Shown here one piece after another: positions 33,810-42,151 of a stretch of DNA of 42,439 nt. The stretch covers positions 1 to 42,439 of the forward strand of contig CAKTUI010000027.1 in assembly GCA_934621385.1 (NCBI GenBank), read 5' to 3'. Made by a program: the position numbers and the translations under genes. The notes below the pieces were generated by a model, which saw only the letters and a list, made by a program, of their open reading frames with translations, did no database searches and had not been told where the DNA came from. Positions within the stretch are counted from its first letter, which is position 1. Every line of letters starts with the position of its first letter. This DNA comes from an uncultured Kiritimatiellota bacterium (GTDB lineage Bacteria > Verrucomicrobiota > Kiritimatiellia > RFP12 > UBA1067).

Positions 33810-34965
33810 GGTGCGCGGCCTCTTTCGCTTCTGCCCAGGCGACATCCGGCAGGGTGAGTTCAATGAAACGGGTAAGGTCTCGCTCGTAGTTAGCCCGAAT
33901 GTCATTCAGCCGTTGCCGCGTCCGCGTCGCGATGTCGGCTTCGGGTGTGTCCGCATCACCGAACCAGCGGATGCCCGCCGCGCCGAATTCCGAGTTTTGG
34001 ATGTCATTCCGCGACTGCGAACCGTCCGGAATGAGGACGACGCGACAACCACAGAGCAGGGCCTCCTGCACGAGGATGGTCGTGCAGTCGAAGGAGTAGA
34101 GCGTGCGTGTCTGGCGGAAAATCTTGCCGAGTTCCTCACGCGTGGGGTAGGTTCGGGTAATCTCAAGCGTTTCGTTTGGATTGATGAAGCCGGGGCGATA
34201 GCCCGATTTGCCCGTGTAGTAGCAGGTCAGGGCGCGGCGTTCGGACGGTACGCCATTGTCGAAGAAGAGCGTTTCATCGATTGTCGGCAGGTAGAGTTTG
34301 CCGATAACGGGGGACTGAATGGCGGAACGGAAGGTGTCCGCATAGGTGAAGACCTTCTCGGTCGCGGCATAAGTCTTGTCGCCGCCGAGTACGCCCGGCT
34401 TGTTGAGACACCAGCGGACGACACGCGGCGCCTTGAGCGGATTGCCGCAGACGATTTCGGGATAGACGGCAACGAATCCGCAGCGAACGAGTCTCTTTGC
34501 CTGCCGACGGATGATGACGGGCGCGACGAGTCCCTCTGCCGGCGGATAGGGGTCGCCGGCCATCACGGCACAAATGCCGCGCTGGTTGAGGTCGTGGCAG
34601 AGTCGATGAAGACAGTAGATGCCAGCCGAGCGGCGCGAATACGTCTCGCACCAGATGACATAGCCGTTTGTCGGGGCTTTCGGTCCAAAGAGCCGGGCGA
34701 GCACATCTGCCGCTTGTTGGGTGAAGTCATCCGTATGGCCGATGCGGTCGTGGAGGTCTCTGATGCCACGGGAGACGGTATCCAGGGCATAGAAGCCGAA
34801 TCGCCTGAGGAAGAACAGCGTCGTATGGACAAAAGGAAACCGCCACACGCGATGAAGGTCGCGGATGGTCTTGGCAAAGCGGCCAATCCCGTCCGTGCCG
34901 ACCAGACGGAAAAGCGTCCGGATGCGGGATGAGGGGGCGCGCCTGTTAGAGAGAGAGGAATCCAT
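33802..34965 (-). CDS. Probable glycosyltransferase
   Basis: This 387-residue protein is probably a GT-B-type glycosyltransferase. The C-terminal half has the look of a nucleotide-sugar-binding domain: EKVFTYADTFR, TREELGKIFRQTRTLYSFDCTTILVQEALLCGCRVVLIPDG, that is, a conserved acidic-glycine region before a variable tail. The N-terminal half contains CLHRLCHDLNQRGICAVMAG, typical of the first Rossmann-like domain. Donor and acceptor are unknown. The start is the ATG at 34965: a TATAAT box lies only 7 nt upstream, and the longer upstream frame has no family similarity. First gene of the minus-strand polysaccharide cluster. Confidence 0.75.
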   Translation of the reverse strand: MDSSLSNRRAPSSRIRTLFRLVGTDGIGRFAKTIRDLHRVWRFPFVHTTLFFLRRFGFYALDTVSRGIRDLHDRIGHTDDFTQQAADVLARLFGPKAPTNGYVIWCETYSRRSAGIYCLHRLCHDLNQRGICAVMAGDPYPPAEGLVAPVIIRRQAKRLVRCGFVAVYPEIVCGNPLKAPRVVRWCLNKPGVLGGDKTYAATEKVFTYADTFRSAIQSPVIGKLYLPTIDETLFFDNGVPSERRALTCYYTGKSGYRPGFINPNETLEITRTYPTREELGKIFRQTRTLYSFDCTTILVQEALLCGCRVVLIPDGSQSRNDIQNSEFGAAGIRWFGDADTPEADIATRTRQRLNDIRANYERDLTRFIELTLPDVAWAEAKEAAHHA

Positions 34966-34972
34966 TGCACGA

Positions 34973-34978
34973 ATTATA
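34973..34978 (-). promoter_or_regulatory. -10 box of the polysaccharide cluster (leaderless)
   Basis: On the minus strand TATAAT ends 7 nt before the ATG at 34965, with no room for a ribosome-binding site. The mRNA is probably leaderless, as for the ABC ATPase at 20440. Confidence 0.6.
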
Positions 34979-35006
34979 CCAAAATTTCGGGCGCGGCGGT
35001 TTGAAT

Positions 35007-35026
35007 GGCCTGCCGGACGGCAGGCC
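35007..35026. repeat. REP-like palindrome, second copy
   Basis: GGCCTGCC-GGAC-GGCAGGCC is a perfect inverted repeat related to the one at 12285-12302. A second, less perfect inverted repeat (about 35041-35063, around GGCCAGTGGCC) follows. From 35064 to 35245 I see nothing that resembles a gene. Confidence 0.55.
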
Positions 35027-35245
35027 AGCAAAACCATTTGCCGCGACCAGGCCAGTGGCCGGCCTGTCCCTTCTTTCGGGCGAGTGGGTGAGCGCGAAAG
35101 AGCGGCGTTCGCCCTTCCGCCGCGCATTAGAGCGAGTGCGCGGCGGTATGAATCGGCGCGGAAATGCCCAACACAAGCGGGGATTCTGCCGATTACAGAG
35201 GGTGGAGAGGCCCATCGCCACGGGCGGAGACGGGCATAACGACGG

Positions 35246-35399
35246 GAAAGCACCTTAGTCCTTTGCGCAAACCACTAAGGTGCTTTGGGTAAACCACCTT
35301 AGTCCTTTGATGAAAGCACCTTAGTGGTTTCCCGAAGAGATGCTCATCTCAGCCCTTTAAGATGCGCATCCCAACCCCTTGGGTTGCGCAAGTCACCCC
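35246..35399. repeat. 22-bp-register array of partial palindromes (array B)
   Basis: Seven 22-bp units lie head to tail with their dyad centres at 35255.5, 35277.5, 35299.5, 35321.5, 35343.5, 35365.5 and 35387.5. Units 1-4 are variants of AAAGCACCTTAGTCCTTT; unit 2 (35269-35286) is the exact reverse complement of unit 4 (35313-35330). Units 5-7 have other cores: GAGATGCTCATCTC, GATGCGCATC and TTGCGCAA. A further inverted repeat (GGCACGACTCGTGCC, 35409-35423) follows out of register. The array lies in a 0.8-kb gene-free gap between divergent promoters. Confidence 0.85.
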
Positions 35400-35600
35400 G
35401 TTCCCTTCGGCACGACTCGTGCCCCATGTCGGCATCTCCAGAAGCAACCGTTTGGATTCTCCATCTTTTTGATGCCAGGAAGAGGCGGTGACCTGTAAGG
35501 GGGCGTTTGCGTATGCCCTGCGCCTGGCGCCTATGTATTCGCTTGTGGCCATTCGGGACATCGTTTTCATTCCTCCATATTATCGACAGTGTCCTGTATT

Positions 35601-35673
35601 TGGCAAACTGCACCCGTCAACTCAGGTCTTCTCAAAGTTGGGTGTCATTTATTATGGCAAACTGCGCCCGTTA
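35601..35673 (+). repeat. Two direct repeats of a 19-bp motif
   Basis: TGGCAAACTGCACCCGTCA (35601-35619) and TGGCAAACTGCGCCCGTTA (35655-35673) are 54 bp apart, each preceded by GTGTC 10-12 bp upstream. They may be the multiple binding sites at one end of a transposon, or operator sites for the promoter at 35703. The neighbouring sequence from 35424 to 35600 shows nothing recognisable. Confidence 0.6.
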
Positions 35674-35702
35674 GATATTACCATTTCCCAACAGAACTGT
35701 GA

Positions 35703-35708
35703 TATAAT
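35703..35708 (+). promoter_or_regulatory. -10 box of the SUMF1/glycosidase operon
   Basis: TATAAT preceded by TGTGA lies 95 nt before the ATG at 35803. No clear -35 is seen; the second 19-bp repeat ends 29 bp upstream. Confidence 0.5.
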
Positions 35709-35802
35709 ACCTACTGTGAACTTGTAATAGGATTTTTCGGGGTGACGGCGAAGGGTCGTCATTTCAACAATGCCTTCATAAAATAAGGAAAGAAATAAAA
35801 AT

Positions 35803-36098
35803 ATGCTCAAAAAGAACTCTAAGATTGAACTTGAACAATTTTTGCTTCAGACCGATACCCCCAGGGGGGGGTAAGCCTCGCTAAACGTTTATTGCTTGCT
35901 GGGATTTTAATATGTATCTCGGCATCGGCTGTTGCTGAAGAGCCCCATTGGATTGGTCTTGATACAACAATTCGCGACAGTCAGACTTGGAAAGCACCAG
36001 TCGAAATTACTTCCTCTTGTTCTTTAGATACAAGGGTGTCAGATTTTTGGGCATCGGTCAGCACTGTAATTCGTGGTATGTTTATTATAATTAGATAA
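35803..36098 (+). pseudogene. Short secreted protein interrupted at a G8 tract (possible phase-variable gene)
   Basis: The ATG at 35803 follows AAGGAAAG and reads MLKKNSKIELEQFLLQTDTPRGG, then stops at the TAA directly after a run of eight G (35864-35871). One extra G (or two fewer) would join this frame to VSLAKRLLLAGILICISASAVAEEP, a good signal-peptide core, and then to a short domain ending MFIIIR at 36098. The full product would be about 98 residues. I do not recognise its family. The SUMF1 gene follows 11 bp after the stop. The gene is either broken or switched off in this assembly; a sequencing error in the G run is equally possible. Confidence 0.65.
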
Positions 36099-36109
36099 GG
36101 AGACAAGAC

Positions 36110-38680
36110 ATGAAAGTATTTACATTTCTTTGCTCTGCCGCATTATCTGTTGCAACATTTGCGGAGGCTCCTTTCATAGCTCGTGAATCAGTGACGTTTT
36201 CCCAAAAATCCTCGTCACGGGCGACAATTAGTTATCGTCTGACCGGTAGTCCGGCGATTGTTACGGTCGATATTCAAACGAATGTTAATGGAAAAGCAAC
36301 AAACAATGATTCAGGCTGGATTTCAATTGGTGAAGCGAACTTTCGCAATGTCGTCGGCGATGTCAACAAATTGATATCTCCGTCCGATTCCGAGGATAAA
36401 GTCATTACTTGGAATGTGGAAGAGATTATGCCTGAGTTTATGATGCGCAATGGCTCCTGTCGCGCAGTTGTAAAAGCTTGGACAACGGACGCGCCGCCAG
36501 ACTATATGGTGGTCGACCTTCGGCGGGATCAAAACCGATCGACGGAAGATCCTCGCGTCAGGTACTACGTTTCGACAAATGCTTTCCCCGAGGCGGATAA
36601 TGTGCAAAATAACATTTATCGCACAGACTTCATGGCCATGCGTCTTATCAAGGCGCGCGGGAAGACGTTTCGCATGGGATCGACGTCGAAACCCTCCAAT
36701 AGTGAAGCTCCGCATAACGTGACATTCAGTGAGCCAGACTTTTATATGGCGGTTTATCCCTTGACGATTGGACAGACGCTAAATATCGGTTTTTGGTTCG
36801 ATGGTGATCCCTATGGTATTAGGGATATACGATTGGATAATTGCGGTTGGGACTACACGCTCTATCAAAACCACAACATCGTTGGTGAAGTCAATTCCAA
36901 TTATGTCGCTGTTATTGTCAACGATTGGGGAAGGATCCGAGGATCGTCGTCTGATTGGCCTAAGGACGGGCATTCAGTCGACGCCTTGTCGGTTTGCGGT
37001 CAGCTTCGTAATCGAACGGGGGTAGACTTCGATTTGCCGACCGACGCACAGTGGGAATATTGCTGTCGTGCCGGAACTACTGGTTCCCGTTATGATGCAG
37101 ATACGGATTCTATTGCTTGGCATGTAAACAATAGTAAATTTGAGGGGGAACAATGGGCGCATGCAAACGAAGTTGGCAAGTTGCGTCCGAATGCATGGGG
37201 GTTGTATGATATGCTTGGAAACGTGTGGGAATGCTGTCTAGATTACTACACAGACAATCTTGGCACTGAGCCAGTAATCGACCCGATTGGCCCATCGGAA
37301 GGTTCAGTTCGCGTCGTTCGCGGCGGCGCATATACCTATGATCCCGGTTACGCGCGTTGTGCATATCGTGACAAATATAATCAGTATTTTGGACAGCAAT
37401 TGGGCGTACGGCTGATTGCTCCAGTCGGGCTTGTTTGGCCGGAAACGCAAGATAACAGGATGTTGACGGCAGAATATTCGCTCGAGCGCGACACAATCGT
37501 AACGGTTGATGTTCAGACGAATCGCACGGGCAAAGCTACGGCTGATGAATCTGATTGGGTTTCAATTGGCGACAAGTACTTGACGGATGTCTTTGGCGAC
37601 GTCAACTGCCGCGTGCCAGCTGGTTCCGGAAAAAAGGTGTACTGGCGTGCGGACGATGTGTGGCCTGGGCAGGTTTTTGACGATGGGGCGATTCGCCTTG
37701 TGGTGAAAAAGTGGGATGATACAAATCCGCCTGATTACCTCGTAATTGACCTGCGCGATAATAATATTCGCGGCTCTACAGGTTCGCGCGAGCGTTACTA
37801 TACATCGGCTGCCGCACTGCCGTACGGAGGCATTACCAATCGTATCTATAAGCATGAGCTCATGGCGATGCGGCGGATTCCAGCACAGGGTGTAAAATGG
37901 TGCATGGGTTCGCCTGAGACGGAAGATCATCGTTGGGGCAGTGGCCATGAGACGCAGCATTACGTGACGTTCCAAAAGGAAGACTTCTATTGTGCAGTTT
38001 ATCCGGTTACCTGCGGTCAACTCGCGCTTATGACTGGCAAGGAACTTGCCGATTGGAACTGGTCCTGGTGGAGTCAGTTCTACGATAAAGACGCGATAGC
38101 CTACACCCCGGCTCCAATGCAAGGATGGGATGTTATTCGTGGTTCGGAAGGGACGAATTGGCCTACTGACGGACATTTCGTGACGGCTGATAGCTATCTC
38201 GGCAAGCTATCCACTTTGGCAGGGCGCGACTTCGATCTGCCGACCGACGCACAGTGGGAGTATCTTTGCCGTGCAGGGACAGGCACAGCGTATTATTGCG
38301 GCGATAGTGGAATTGAGGACTATGCTTGGTATCACCAAAATAGCGATAATAAGGCGCATGAAGTGGGTCTTAAAAAAGGAAATGCCTGGGGCATTTACGA
38401 TTTGATAGGCTGCTTGTGGGAACATGTGCTTGATTGGTATGCCCCATTTTCAGCGGCTGAAGCGACAGATCCTATTGGACCAGTCTCGGGCAGTTCGCGC
38501 GTGTGGCGTGGCGGCAATGGTGCATACGGGGCAGAGTATGGCCGCAGTGCTGCGCGATATGATGGCACCCTTGATTATTGCTGTGGTTTATGGGGGCAGT
38601 TCCGGCCAATCACGCCGATTTCAGGTAGGTGGCCGGATGGAGGCCGTGTGTTGCCTGAGGAGAGCAATCAAGAGAATTGA
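36110..38680 (+). CDS. Secreted protein with two SUMF1 (FGE-sulfatase-like) domains
   Basis: This 856-residue protein carries a signal peptide (FTFLCSAALSVATFAEA) and two copies of the same two-domain unit. Each unit has a beta-rich region of about 120 residues (VTVDIQTNVNGKAT at about 45 and VTVDVQTNRTGKAT near 465, each ending PPDYMVVDLR or PPDYLVIDLR) followed by a SUMF1 domain (from about 187 and about 605). SUMF1 hallmarks are the paired DFDLPTDAQWEY, NAWGLYDMLGNVWE and RVVRGGAYTY. The Cys pair used by true formylglycine-generating enzymes is not complete: the first copy has only GYARCAYR and the second GRSAARY. The protein is probably a non-enzymatic, C-type-lectin-like binding module. 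It is followed 11 bp later by a glycosidase gene. Confidence 0.85.
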   Translation: MKVFTFLCSAALSVATFAEAPFIARESVTFSQKSSSRATISYRLTGSPAIVTVDIQTNVNGKATNNDSGWISIGEANFRNVVGDVNKLISPSDSEDKVITWNVEEIMPEFMMRNGSCRAVVKAWTTDAPPDYMVVDLRRDQNRSTEDPRVRYYVSTNAFPEADNVQNNIYRTDFMAMRLIKARGKTFRMGSTSKPSNSEAPHNVTFSEPDFYMAVYPLTIGQTLNIGFWFDGDPYGIRDIRLDNCGWDYTLYQNHNIVGEVNSNYVAVIVNDWGRIRGSSSDWPKDGHSVDALSVCGQLRNRTGVDFDLPTDAQWEYCCRAGTTGSRYDADTDSIAWHVNNSKFEGEQWAHANEVGKLRPNAWGLYDMLGNVWECCLDYYTDNLGTEPVIDPIGPSEGSVRVVRGGAYTYDPGYARCAYRDKYNQYFGQQLGVRLIAPVGLVWPETQDNRMLTAEYSLERDTIVTVDVQTNRTGKATADESDWVSIGDKYLTDVFGDVNCRVPAGSGKKVYWRADDVWPGQVFDDGAIRLVVKKWDDTNPPDYLVIDLRDNNIRGSTGSRERYYTSAAALPYGGITNRIYKHELMAMRRIPAQGVKWCMGSPETEDHRWGSGHETQHYVTFQKEDFYCAVYPVTCGQLALMTGKELADWNWSWWSQFYDKDAIAYTPAPMQGWDVIRGSEGTNWPTDGHFVTADSYLGKLSTLAGRDFDLPTDAQWEYLCRAGTGTAYYCGDSGIEDYAWYHQNSDNKAHEVGLKKGNAWGIYDLIGCLWEHVLDWYAPFSAAEATDPIGPVSGSSRVWRGGNGAYGAEYGRSAARYDGTLDYCCGLWGQFRPITPISGRWPDGGRVLPEESNQEN

Positions 38681-38691
38681 AGAATTAGACG

Positions 38692-41313
38692 ATGAATAAC
38701 AATAAGAATATTTTAATATGGGCGACCGCGCTTAGCGTGGTCGCCATGGTTCTGACATCCGTAGCCGCTGACGTCTCCGGACGTAAAATGGTTTGGGCGC
38801 ACTACGTTCCTTGGTTGACGCCCGACAATGCGTCGCAGATGGTCGAGCGGTTCTATGATTTTCCGCAATGTGAAGTCGGGAGCGATCCGTTTCGTGCAGA
38901 GGTTTTGCGGGCGCTTGATCAGGGTATCGATGGCTTCTTCAATGACATGGTGGCGCACGAGGGTGGCGAAACGTCCTTTTGGGATTTGCGACCGTTTCTC
39001 AAAGCTGCCGAAGGGACGCCTTTCCAGTTCGGCATTTGTCTTGATGCGAAGATTCCGGTTGAGCAACAAGTGAGGGAATTGGTCAAAATGCTCTCTACTT
39101 ATGGTGACCATCCCAACTATCCGAAGTGGAAGGATCGGTATGTCATCAGCACTTATACTTATTTTGCCTGGTCGCCCGAGGAGTGGCGGGAGATTCGTAG
39201 GGGTTGCGCCGAAGCAGGCTACCCTATCTGGCTGATCGCAAATGTCGAGCAGGGCTTTACGGCATATTCCGATGAAAAACTGCTACCTTACGCTGGACTC
39301 TTTGAAGGCGCTTATTACTTCTCGATCAATGGTGCGGCATGGACGAATCATAAGTCGTTGGAGCAAGAGTTGCAGGAGACCGACGCTTTCTGCAAAAACC
39401 ATGGCGCGATGTTCATGCCATGTCTGTGGCCAGGATATTATGGAGGTTGGTTGAATGGACGTTGCAGTTATTATCAGCCATTCCGCGGGTTCGATACGCT
39501 GTTGCGGCGGTATGATTGTGTGCAGACGCTGAAAGCGCAATGGTTGCACATTACGACTTGGAACGATCACGATGAGACGACATTGCAGACGCGAAGGCTG
39601 ACAACGGCAAATCCAGCGATGATTCGCGCCATGTCGCGCGAATTCAAGGGAGAGGAGCCAGCCAAGGAGGCAGAGATTCAATTCGCGTATTTGCGCGAGA
39701 CATTGGTGGGTTCGCTATTGCGTATAGAGGTTGTGCGCCTTCCGGCGGCAGAGAAGGGAGCGGTCAAGGTTTGTGGTCGGCTCTTGGATATAAATGGACA
39801 TGAGGTGTGTGCGCTCGCTTCGCGGCAGATTGCAACCAACTGGGGAAGGGACGAGTGGCTTGTGCCGACTGCCAACCTTGCGGCAACACCGGCACTTGTG
39901 CCCGAGTTTACTGTCTCAAGACGCGGAAAGAAACGGACTTTTCGACTGCCAGCGGCTTTCTTGGTGACGACTTGTTTGAAAAATGGCGAGACGGTCAAAG
40001 TTTCCGAGCGTGACCGGCGCGAGATTGACGCGACGCTTCAACTTGGTTGGAAGGATGGAGTTCTTGAAGGCACGTGCGCATTGGCTGGCTCGGCAGACTT
40101 GAAGCGAGCGGTGCTCTACTGCAACGAGCTTCCCGTTACCTACTTTGCGCGGAAGAAAGAGACTGTCCTGCCAGTGTTCTTTTCAGGTGAGCATGAGGTC
40201 AAGTTGTCGGTGAAGAACGGGCGAATCGCGCAGGCGGTCAAAAGTTTCGATAAAAACGGATCGCTGTTTTTCAATTGGAATGAGCAGTCAATCTTTTCAA
40301 GGTGTACGCCTGAATGGATGCGGTTCACGGCGCGAATCGAGACCAGTCCCGAGACGGAACTCGCCTTTTCGACTGCAGGGTCGCAGCTGAGTTTCAAGCC
40401 TTTCGAGTTGTTGAAAGGAGGAGAACTTGAGGCTGGGCTTGGGCGAATCCGGCTTGCATCAGATGGCACAATGTATGATATGCCACCACTCGGGACTTGC
40501 AATGGGGAACTTCATCTTTCCGTCTGGTCGAAAGAGCCTCGTCCGACGGATGCCTATTGGGTAGAGTTTGAGTTCGCTGACGGCACATTCGGCGAGACGC
40601 TGGTTCGTTATCCGTTTTCGAAGACGAGCAAACCTGTAGTCATGGAAGTTATCGAGACGCCGGTCACGCTCGACCACACGAGTAGCGCCTCGGGGATGCC
40701 GGATGATTATCCATTCTTGACTTCAGAGGCCAATTTGCCTGTTAGTAAAACGCGCGTTGTGAAAACCAAGGTATCTCCTTATTGCTTTCGAGAGGAACGT
40801 TTCGAGTTCGGAAAGACGACGACAAAGCGTCCTGTTTTGCCACAACGGCGCTGGCCCATGGGAACGTTTCGAATGACCCTGACGCTGACGCCGTTGGCAA
40901 AGCAAGTTGTCGAGCGCCAGATAATCACAAAGAACGGTTGGAATGAAGGACCCGAATTCTCGCTATTGGCCGATGGAAGAATCAAGGTCACTCTCAATGG
41001 AGGCAGTGCGCGTGGAATTACGCCGGAGTTTTCTTATGAAGTCGTTTCGCGACAGCCCTTACCGATAGGACAGAAGTCGGTAATAGGCGTAGAGCGGACG
41101 GCTCGACAACTCGCGCTTTATGTAAATGGACAGTTGCAACAACGCGTGGATATTCCGCCGTTGAGGTCGTTTGGCAATCTCTCGCCGACTCTTTGCGATG
41201 GTGTCAATGGCGAAGGGGCGACGATTGCGCTGGTGCACGACTTGGAGTTTACCGGCAATCCTGCGACTGTAGCTGTGCAGAAGAGCGTAAATAAAGACAA
41301 GAAAGAAAAATAG
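38692..41313 (+). CDS. Glycoside hydrolase, GH71-like, with C-terminal beta domains
   Basis: This 873-residue protein has a signal peptide (IWATALSVVAMVLTSVAA) and begins its mature part with KMVWAHYVPW, typical of GH71 endo-alpha-1,3-glucanases and related GH99-like barrels. Residues about 30-330 form the catalytic barrel (ALDQGIDGFFNDMV, FGICLDAKI, GAMFMPCLWPGYYGGW, WLHITTWNDHDET). About 330-700 looks like several beta-sandwich domains. The last 170 residues (from about 700) resemble a concanavalin-like LamG module (FSLLADGRIKVTLNGGS, LALYVNGQLQQRVDIPP). A periplasmic or cell-surface polysaccharide hydrolase is likely; alpha-1,3-glucan is only a family-based guess. It probably shares a transcript with the SUMF1 gene. 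Confidence 0.75.
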   Translation: MNNNKNILIWATALSVVAMVLTSVAADVSGRKMVWAHYVPWLTPDNASQMVERFYDFPQCEVGSDPFRAEVLRALDQGIDGFFNDMVAHEGGETSFWDLRPFLKAAEGTPFQFGICLDAKIPVEQQVRELVKMLSTYGDHPNYPKWKDRYVISTYTYFAWSPEEWREIRRGCAEAGYPIWLIANVEQGFTAYSDEKLLPYAGLFEGAYYFSINGAAWTNHKSLEQELQETDAFCKNHGAMFMPCLWPGYYGGWLNGRCSYYQPFRGFDTLLRRYDCVQTLKAQWLHITTWNDHDETTLQTRRLTTANPAMIRAMSREFKGEEPAKEAEIQFAYLRETLVGSLLRIEVVRLPAAEKGAVKVCGRLLDINGHEVCALASRQIATNWGRDEWLVPTANLAATPALVPEFTVSRRGKKRTFRLPAAFLVTTCLKNGETVKVSERDRREIDATLQLGWKDGVLEGTCALAGSADLKRAVLYCNELPVTYFARKKETVLPVFFSGEHEVKLSVKNGRIAQAVKSFDKNGSLFFNWNEQSIFSRCTPEWMRFTARIETSPETELAFSTAGSQLSFKPFELLKGGELEAGLGRIRLASDGTMYDMPPLGTCNGELHLSVWSKEPRPTDAYWVEFEFADGTFGETLVRYPFSKTSKPVVMEVIETPVTLDHTSSASGMPDDYPFLTSEANLPVSKTRVVKTKVSPYCFREERFEFGKTTTKRPVLPQRRWPMGTFRMTLTLTPLAKQVVERQIITKNGWNEGPEFSLLADGRIKVTLNGGSARGITPEFSYEVVSRQPLPIGQKSVIGVERTARQLALYVNGQLQQRVDIPPLRSFGNLSPTLCDGVNGEGATIALVHDLEFTGNPATVAVQKSVNKDKKEK

Positions 41314-41348
41314 AAAAGATTATTGGGATTTATTCTACCATACCAGAG

Positions 41349-41364
41349 TAGACCGCCTGGTCTA
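41349..41364. repeat. Short inverted repeat at the end of the RAYT remnant
   Basis: TAGACC and GGTCTA flank a 4-nt loop and overlap the stop codon of the transposase remnant. It could be a terminal hairpin of the kind mobilised by REP-associated transposases. Confidence 0.4.
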
Positions 41365-41499
41365 GACTTCGAGGGTCAGCTCCCACTCCTTCTCGATCTC
41401 GGCCAGGGCCGTCCCGGAGTAAAGCGCGCGGATGCGGGCCAGGAGCTCGTCGTCCGGCAGCTCGCGGGAATCCGGCACGTAGACGAGGATGTGGAAGTG
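41362..41499 (-). pseudogene. C-terminal fragment of a REP-associated tyrosine (Y1, HUH) transposase
   Basis: Read on the minus strand, this segment encodes NHFHILVYVPDSRELPDDEL and continues through ALYSGTALAEIEKEWELTLEV to a stop at 41362. NHFHILV is the HUH metal-binding motif of IS200/RAYT-type transposases. Everything upstream of the motif is missing: the frame meets a fragment of another transposase, on the opposite strand, at about 41500. The piece is GC-rich, unlike the genes to its left. Confidence 0.7.
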
Positions 41500-41504
41500 G
41501 TTGC

Positions 41505-41998
41505 ATGTGCCGCGCTTTCAGCATCAACCACATGATAGCCCCGACGCCGGAGGCAAAGGGCAAGATCGAGCGGGCGATGCGCACATTCCAGCACAGGATC
41601 GTCGTCACGCTCAAGGCGGCGGGCGTGGACAACGAGGCGCGGGCCAACGTCCTCGCGGGCGAGCACATCGCGTTCTGGAACAGGACGCGCACGAACGAGG
41701 AGACCGGCGAGATCCCCGACGTGCGGGCGCAGCGTCTTGTCGCGGAGGGACGCAACCGCCTCCGTCCCGTTCCGAACGAGAAAGTCCTTCGCCTGTTCCT
41801 GTCAAGGCACGTTCCTCGCAAGGTCAAACTCGGCTGCCGAATCGACTTCATGGGGCGAAAGTGGCGGATCGCAAAACGCTGAAGAAGACCGTGTGGCTCG
41901 CGATTCGTCCCGAGAACCGTGGCTTCTACGTCCTTGAGGAACGTCCCGATCCGACAAACCCTGTCGTGCCGCGCATTCTTCTGGCTCATCGGTTCTGA
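41505..41998 (+). pseudogene. C-terminal remnant of a DDE (rve) transposase, frameshifted
   Basis: The frame from 41505 contains INHMIAPTPEAKGKIERAMRTF, the end of an integrase-core domain with the catalytic Glu in the KGKIERA motif, and continues to KWRIAKR, then a stop at 41880-41882. The family tail (LKKTVWLAIRPENRGFYVLEE...) continues in another frame to 41998, so a base is missing in the GCAAAACG run near 41873. The first two catalytic acids are lost with the N terminus. The element is dead. Confidence 0.75.
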
Positions 41999-42151
41999 AC
42001 AGGTGCCCGGCTTCGATGCCGCGAGCTGCTGGGCGCGGCGTCGAAGCATTGACGCATAATCGGAGAGAGAAGATTCGGGAGCACGATTGCCAGGCCAATG
42101 GGATATCGCCTGGAAATCAACGGCTCCGCGTCCTTTACGGCTGGAAAGGGT

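Noticed and set aside
33580..34932. 450-codon open frame on the plus strand opposite the glycosyltransferase
   Set aside because: It is a shadow of the real minus-strand gene, with no start signal or homology.
35246..35399. CRISPR array
   Set aside because: Units are only 22 bp, partly palindromic, in both orientations and without spacers of normal length; no cas gene is present.
41865..41890. Programmed frameshift in the DDE transposase remnant
   Set aside because: The GCAAAACG run is a poor slippery site and the gene has also lost its N terminus, so decay is more likely.
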